DNA from: JBAXPV01 sp037132075
GTDB taxonomy: Bacteria; Bacteroidota; Bacteroidia; Bacteroidales; CAIXZF01
Assembly (NCBI GenBank): GCA_037132075.1
Contig: JBAXPV010000004.1
Coordinates: forward strand, 1-64,000
Direction: 5' to 3'
DNA length: 64,000 nucleotides
How positions within the stretch are numbered: the stretch's first letter is position 1; the number at the start of each line of letters is the position of its first letter. This document shows positions 62,222 through 64,000 of this stretch, piece after piece. A program made the position numbers and the translations under genes. Below the pieces are notes generated by a model. That model did not search any database. It was not told where the DNA came from and saw only the letters and a list, made by a program, of their open reading frames with translations.

Positions 62222-64000
62222 TTAAAGGACTAGAAGTTTATTGTTAATGCTTCTTCCCTCCGATTCAATATTCAAAAAATACATACCACTGCTAATATAC
62301 CTTATATCAATGTCTATACCCGATTTATTCAATGGCCCTGAATAGATATCAGCAACCTTCTTACCCGTTAAGTCAAGTAAAATTGTCTTTACAAAGATAT
62401 CTGTATTGCCCGAAACACTTATGTTGATTCCTGATTTTGCAGGATTGGGATAGAACTTAATTCTGTCTTCAATGGCAGTTGGAATGTTAATTTGGTTATT
62501 GCTTTCTGTTGATTTAAAATGAAAATAGGGTCCCCCATCTTCGAAAACTCTTGAAATAAAACAATTTGATAACCCTGTAGGGTTGGTCGGGAATATCGAC
62601 AAGGGTAATGAAGGAAAGCCACTAAAAACTTCCATTTCATCACCGTTAAATGCACCAGTTAAAAATGACGTATTTGGCCTGTTAATATCTTTATTGGCAC
62701 AAATTCCGGATACCAATTCAGTAGTTGCAGGATACAGAAAATCAACGGAGTATAGGCTTGCCCACCAACTTAGTTGTTGAGAACAACTTGTTCCACGGTT
62801 AAATGCGAAAAGGAAAAAGTCTTCTCCAAGTGGATTGTTGATTGTGGCATCTTGTGGGCAAAATGTACCAGGATTACTTGGTATGTTACCACTTTCATTA
62901 AAACCTCCACTAACGAAAGTCTCTCCTGTAAATTGATTTATTGCAATATCTGTCGAATAATTATACGTAACAGGACCATTGTTTATAAGATTAATTGGGA
63001 GTGTCAAAAATTGAAGTCCTGGGTAATTTTGATCAACTACTGTCGTGTTAATAAAAGGGAATGACGTGTTTGGGATTATGGTAGGCGGAAAGATATTCCC
63101 GGAAAAAGAAATATGGCGTTTGTTTTTAAGATCATCATAAACGGCAACACTTGTGCCCTCCATTTCCGAAATTAGATTTATAACATAAAAAGTATTATAC
63201 GTCATTGAAGCTGAATTATCCCATAAAAAATGCCGTGCAAAGAAATCAGTATTGTTATTCATTCCGGTGACATATATATCAGTTGCATTGAGATCTGGAT
63301 GAGTTGCACAACAAATTCCCCCCGCTTTGTCATTCAATTGAGTTGATAATGACCAATTGTCTGCCCACTGAAAAGCTCCGTTTGCATTTATAACAGCCAG
63401 ATAGAGGTCTGTATATGGTTGTGTTGGATTCATTGGACTCAGAACGCTACTAAATGGTGTAGGACTTCCTGAATTGTAAAATTCCAAAGAAACTCCATCA
63501 AAGTCCCCTAAAAGGAAAATATCACCATTAACATCAGCTGTTATGTCTTTGGCCCTTAAAGAACCGTCACATTTAAATTGGACAGCCCAAATGCAATTTC
63601 CATTTGTCGGATTAAATTTTGCAACAAATCCATTTTGATAAATTCCTAGTGAATTAAGACTTATCGTGTTTGAAAAATCGATATTACCCTTAAATATACC
63701 AGACACGATAACAAATCCATTTCCATCTATACAAAGTGCTGTTGGTGTACAATCCCCGTTTTGTCCGAATTGTTTGTCCCAGACTACATTCCCACAGGGG
63801 TCAAAGCGAACCAGGTAACCATTATTTTCGTTTGGGCTGGTATAAAAAAGTGATTTAAATATTATTGAACCTCCGAAATAGCCGGTAGCAAATACATTCC
63901 CATTATTGTCCGTTTTAATATCCACACCACCTGCTCTGTCTGCTACGGGTTGAATAGGCCACAAGGTGTTATCTTCAATCAGGGAGACATATTTTTCCCA
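62222..64000 (-). CDS. Secreted beta-propeller-like T9SS protein, 5' end cut
   Basis: The frame stays open to base 64000 (codons upstream of a TTG at 63964 read W-E-K-Y-V-S-L-I-E-D-N-T), so the N-terminus is outside the window; at least 592 residues are present. The body shows SBBP-like/beta-propeller repeats of the form D-x-N-G-N-V-F-A-T-G-Y-F (ADRAGGVDIKTDNNGNVFATGYF; TALCIDGNGFVIVSGIF; KDITADVNGDIFLLGDF). The C-terminal about 85 residues (KFYPNPAKSGINISVSGNTD ... NNKLLVL) are a T9SS type A sorting domain. Secreted or surface protein of unknown role. Confidence 0.87.
   Translation of the reverse strand, partial: WEKYVSLIEDNTLWPIQPVADRAGGVDIKTDNNGNVFATGYFGGSIIFKSLFYTSPNENNGYLVRFDPCGNVVWDKQFGQNGDCTPTALCIDGNGFVIVSGIFKGNIDFSNTISLNSLGIYQNGFVAKFNPTNGNCIWAVQFKCDGSLRAKDITADVNGDIFLLGDFDGVSLEFYNSGSPTPFSSVLSPMNPTQPYTDLYLAVINANGAFQWADNWSLSTQLNDKAGGICCATHPDLNATDIYVTGMNNNTDFFARHFLWDNSASMTYNTFYVINLISEMEGTSVAVYDDLKNKRHISFSGNIFPPTIIPNTSFPFINTTVVDQNYPGLQFLTLPINLINNGPVTYNYSTDIAINQFTGETFVSGGFNESGNIPSNPGTFCPQDATINNPLGEDFFLFAFNRGTSCSQQLSWWASLYSVDFLYPATTELVSGICANKDINRPNTSFLTGAFNGDEMEVFSGFPSLPLSIFPTNPTGLSNCFISRVFEDGGPYFHFKSTESNNQINIPTAIEDRIKFYPNPAKSGINISVSGNTDIFVKTILLDLTGKKVADIYSGPLNKSGIDIDIRYISSGMYFLNIESEGRSINNKLLVL

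Noticed and set aside
1..64000. Insertion sequence, prophage, integron or tRNA-linked island
   Set aside because: No transposase, integrase, phage structural gene, tRNA gene or flanking direct repeat was seen.

Overview
The window looks like chromosomal sequence from a member of the Bacteroidota (Bacteroidetes), probably a free-living or sediment Bacteroidales-like organism outside the classic gut genera. The reasons are: SusC/SusD outer-membrane pair; many secreted proteins ending in type IX secretion (T9SS) sorting domains, including one gliding-motility (type B) tail; Bacteroidota-only families (DUF5686, DUF6089, DUF4296, PspC/LiaF-like pair); the gene order CBS-nadK-DUF6089-uppS-bamA-skp-skp; and -7 promoter elements of the TAnnTTTG type. 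No rRNA, tRNA, CRISPR, prophage or transposase was seen. Coding density is high, no gene-free stretch exceeds 300 bases, and all complete reading frames look intact.

Layout. 1-4 kb: a THUMP-type 23S rRNA methyltransferase cut by the left edge, primosomal helicase PriA and a DivIC/FtsB-like septum protein. 4-10 kb: a minus-strand SusC-SusD-lipoprotein operon with a bidirectional terminator. 10-19 kb: a small membrane protein, an aromatic amino acid ammonia-lyase (HutH type, with a Cys in place of the MIO-forming Ser), then a minus-strand run lptF/G - two glycosyltransferases - ettA - hisS. 19-29 kb: a plus-strand block with a GNAT-like protein, three Asp-box (sialidase-fold-like) T9SS proteins of which two are a clear tandem duplication, a type B T9SS adhesin-like protein and a small lipoprotein. 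29-38 kb: envelope and housekeeping genes (DUF4296, OmpH-like, recQ, kdsD, DUF5686, lptB, pssA). 38-47 kb: queA, TauE-type permease, mobA-like, a Crp/Fnr regulator facing a PspC/LiaF-like pair, a methyltransferase, an SDR-DUF2867 protein, an alpha/beta hydrolase and pdxJ. 47-54 kb: CBS-ACT protein, nadK, then DUF6089, uppS, bamA and two Skp paralogues, an outer-membrane/undecaprenyl cluster. 54-64 kb: mqnE (futalosine menaquinone route), two T9SS proteases, an MFS transporter, a GNAT, an LRR-T9SS protein and a T9SS beta-propeller-like protein cut by the right edge.

How it fits together. Much of the window serves the cell envelope: LPS synthesis and export (kdsD, lptB, lptF/G), outer-membrane assembly (bamA, two skp), lipid synthesis (pssA, uppS), a TonB-linked nutrient importer (SusCD) and at least eight T9SS-secreted proteins, including an adjacent metalloprotease and serine protease. 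The T9SS machinery itself is not in the window.

The least expected signals are (i) the Ala-Cys-Gly MIO triad and QEDF motif in the HutH-like enzyme, (ii) several unrelated short degenerate or palindromic repeats between genes, one of which also lies in frame inside queA and another of which supplies the stop codon of an acetyltransferase gene, and (iii) a shared TAATTTTG promoter element in front of three of the four large secreted-protein genes. I did not find a convincing new defence, mobile or secondary-metabolite system.
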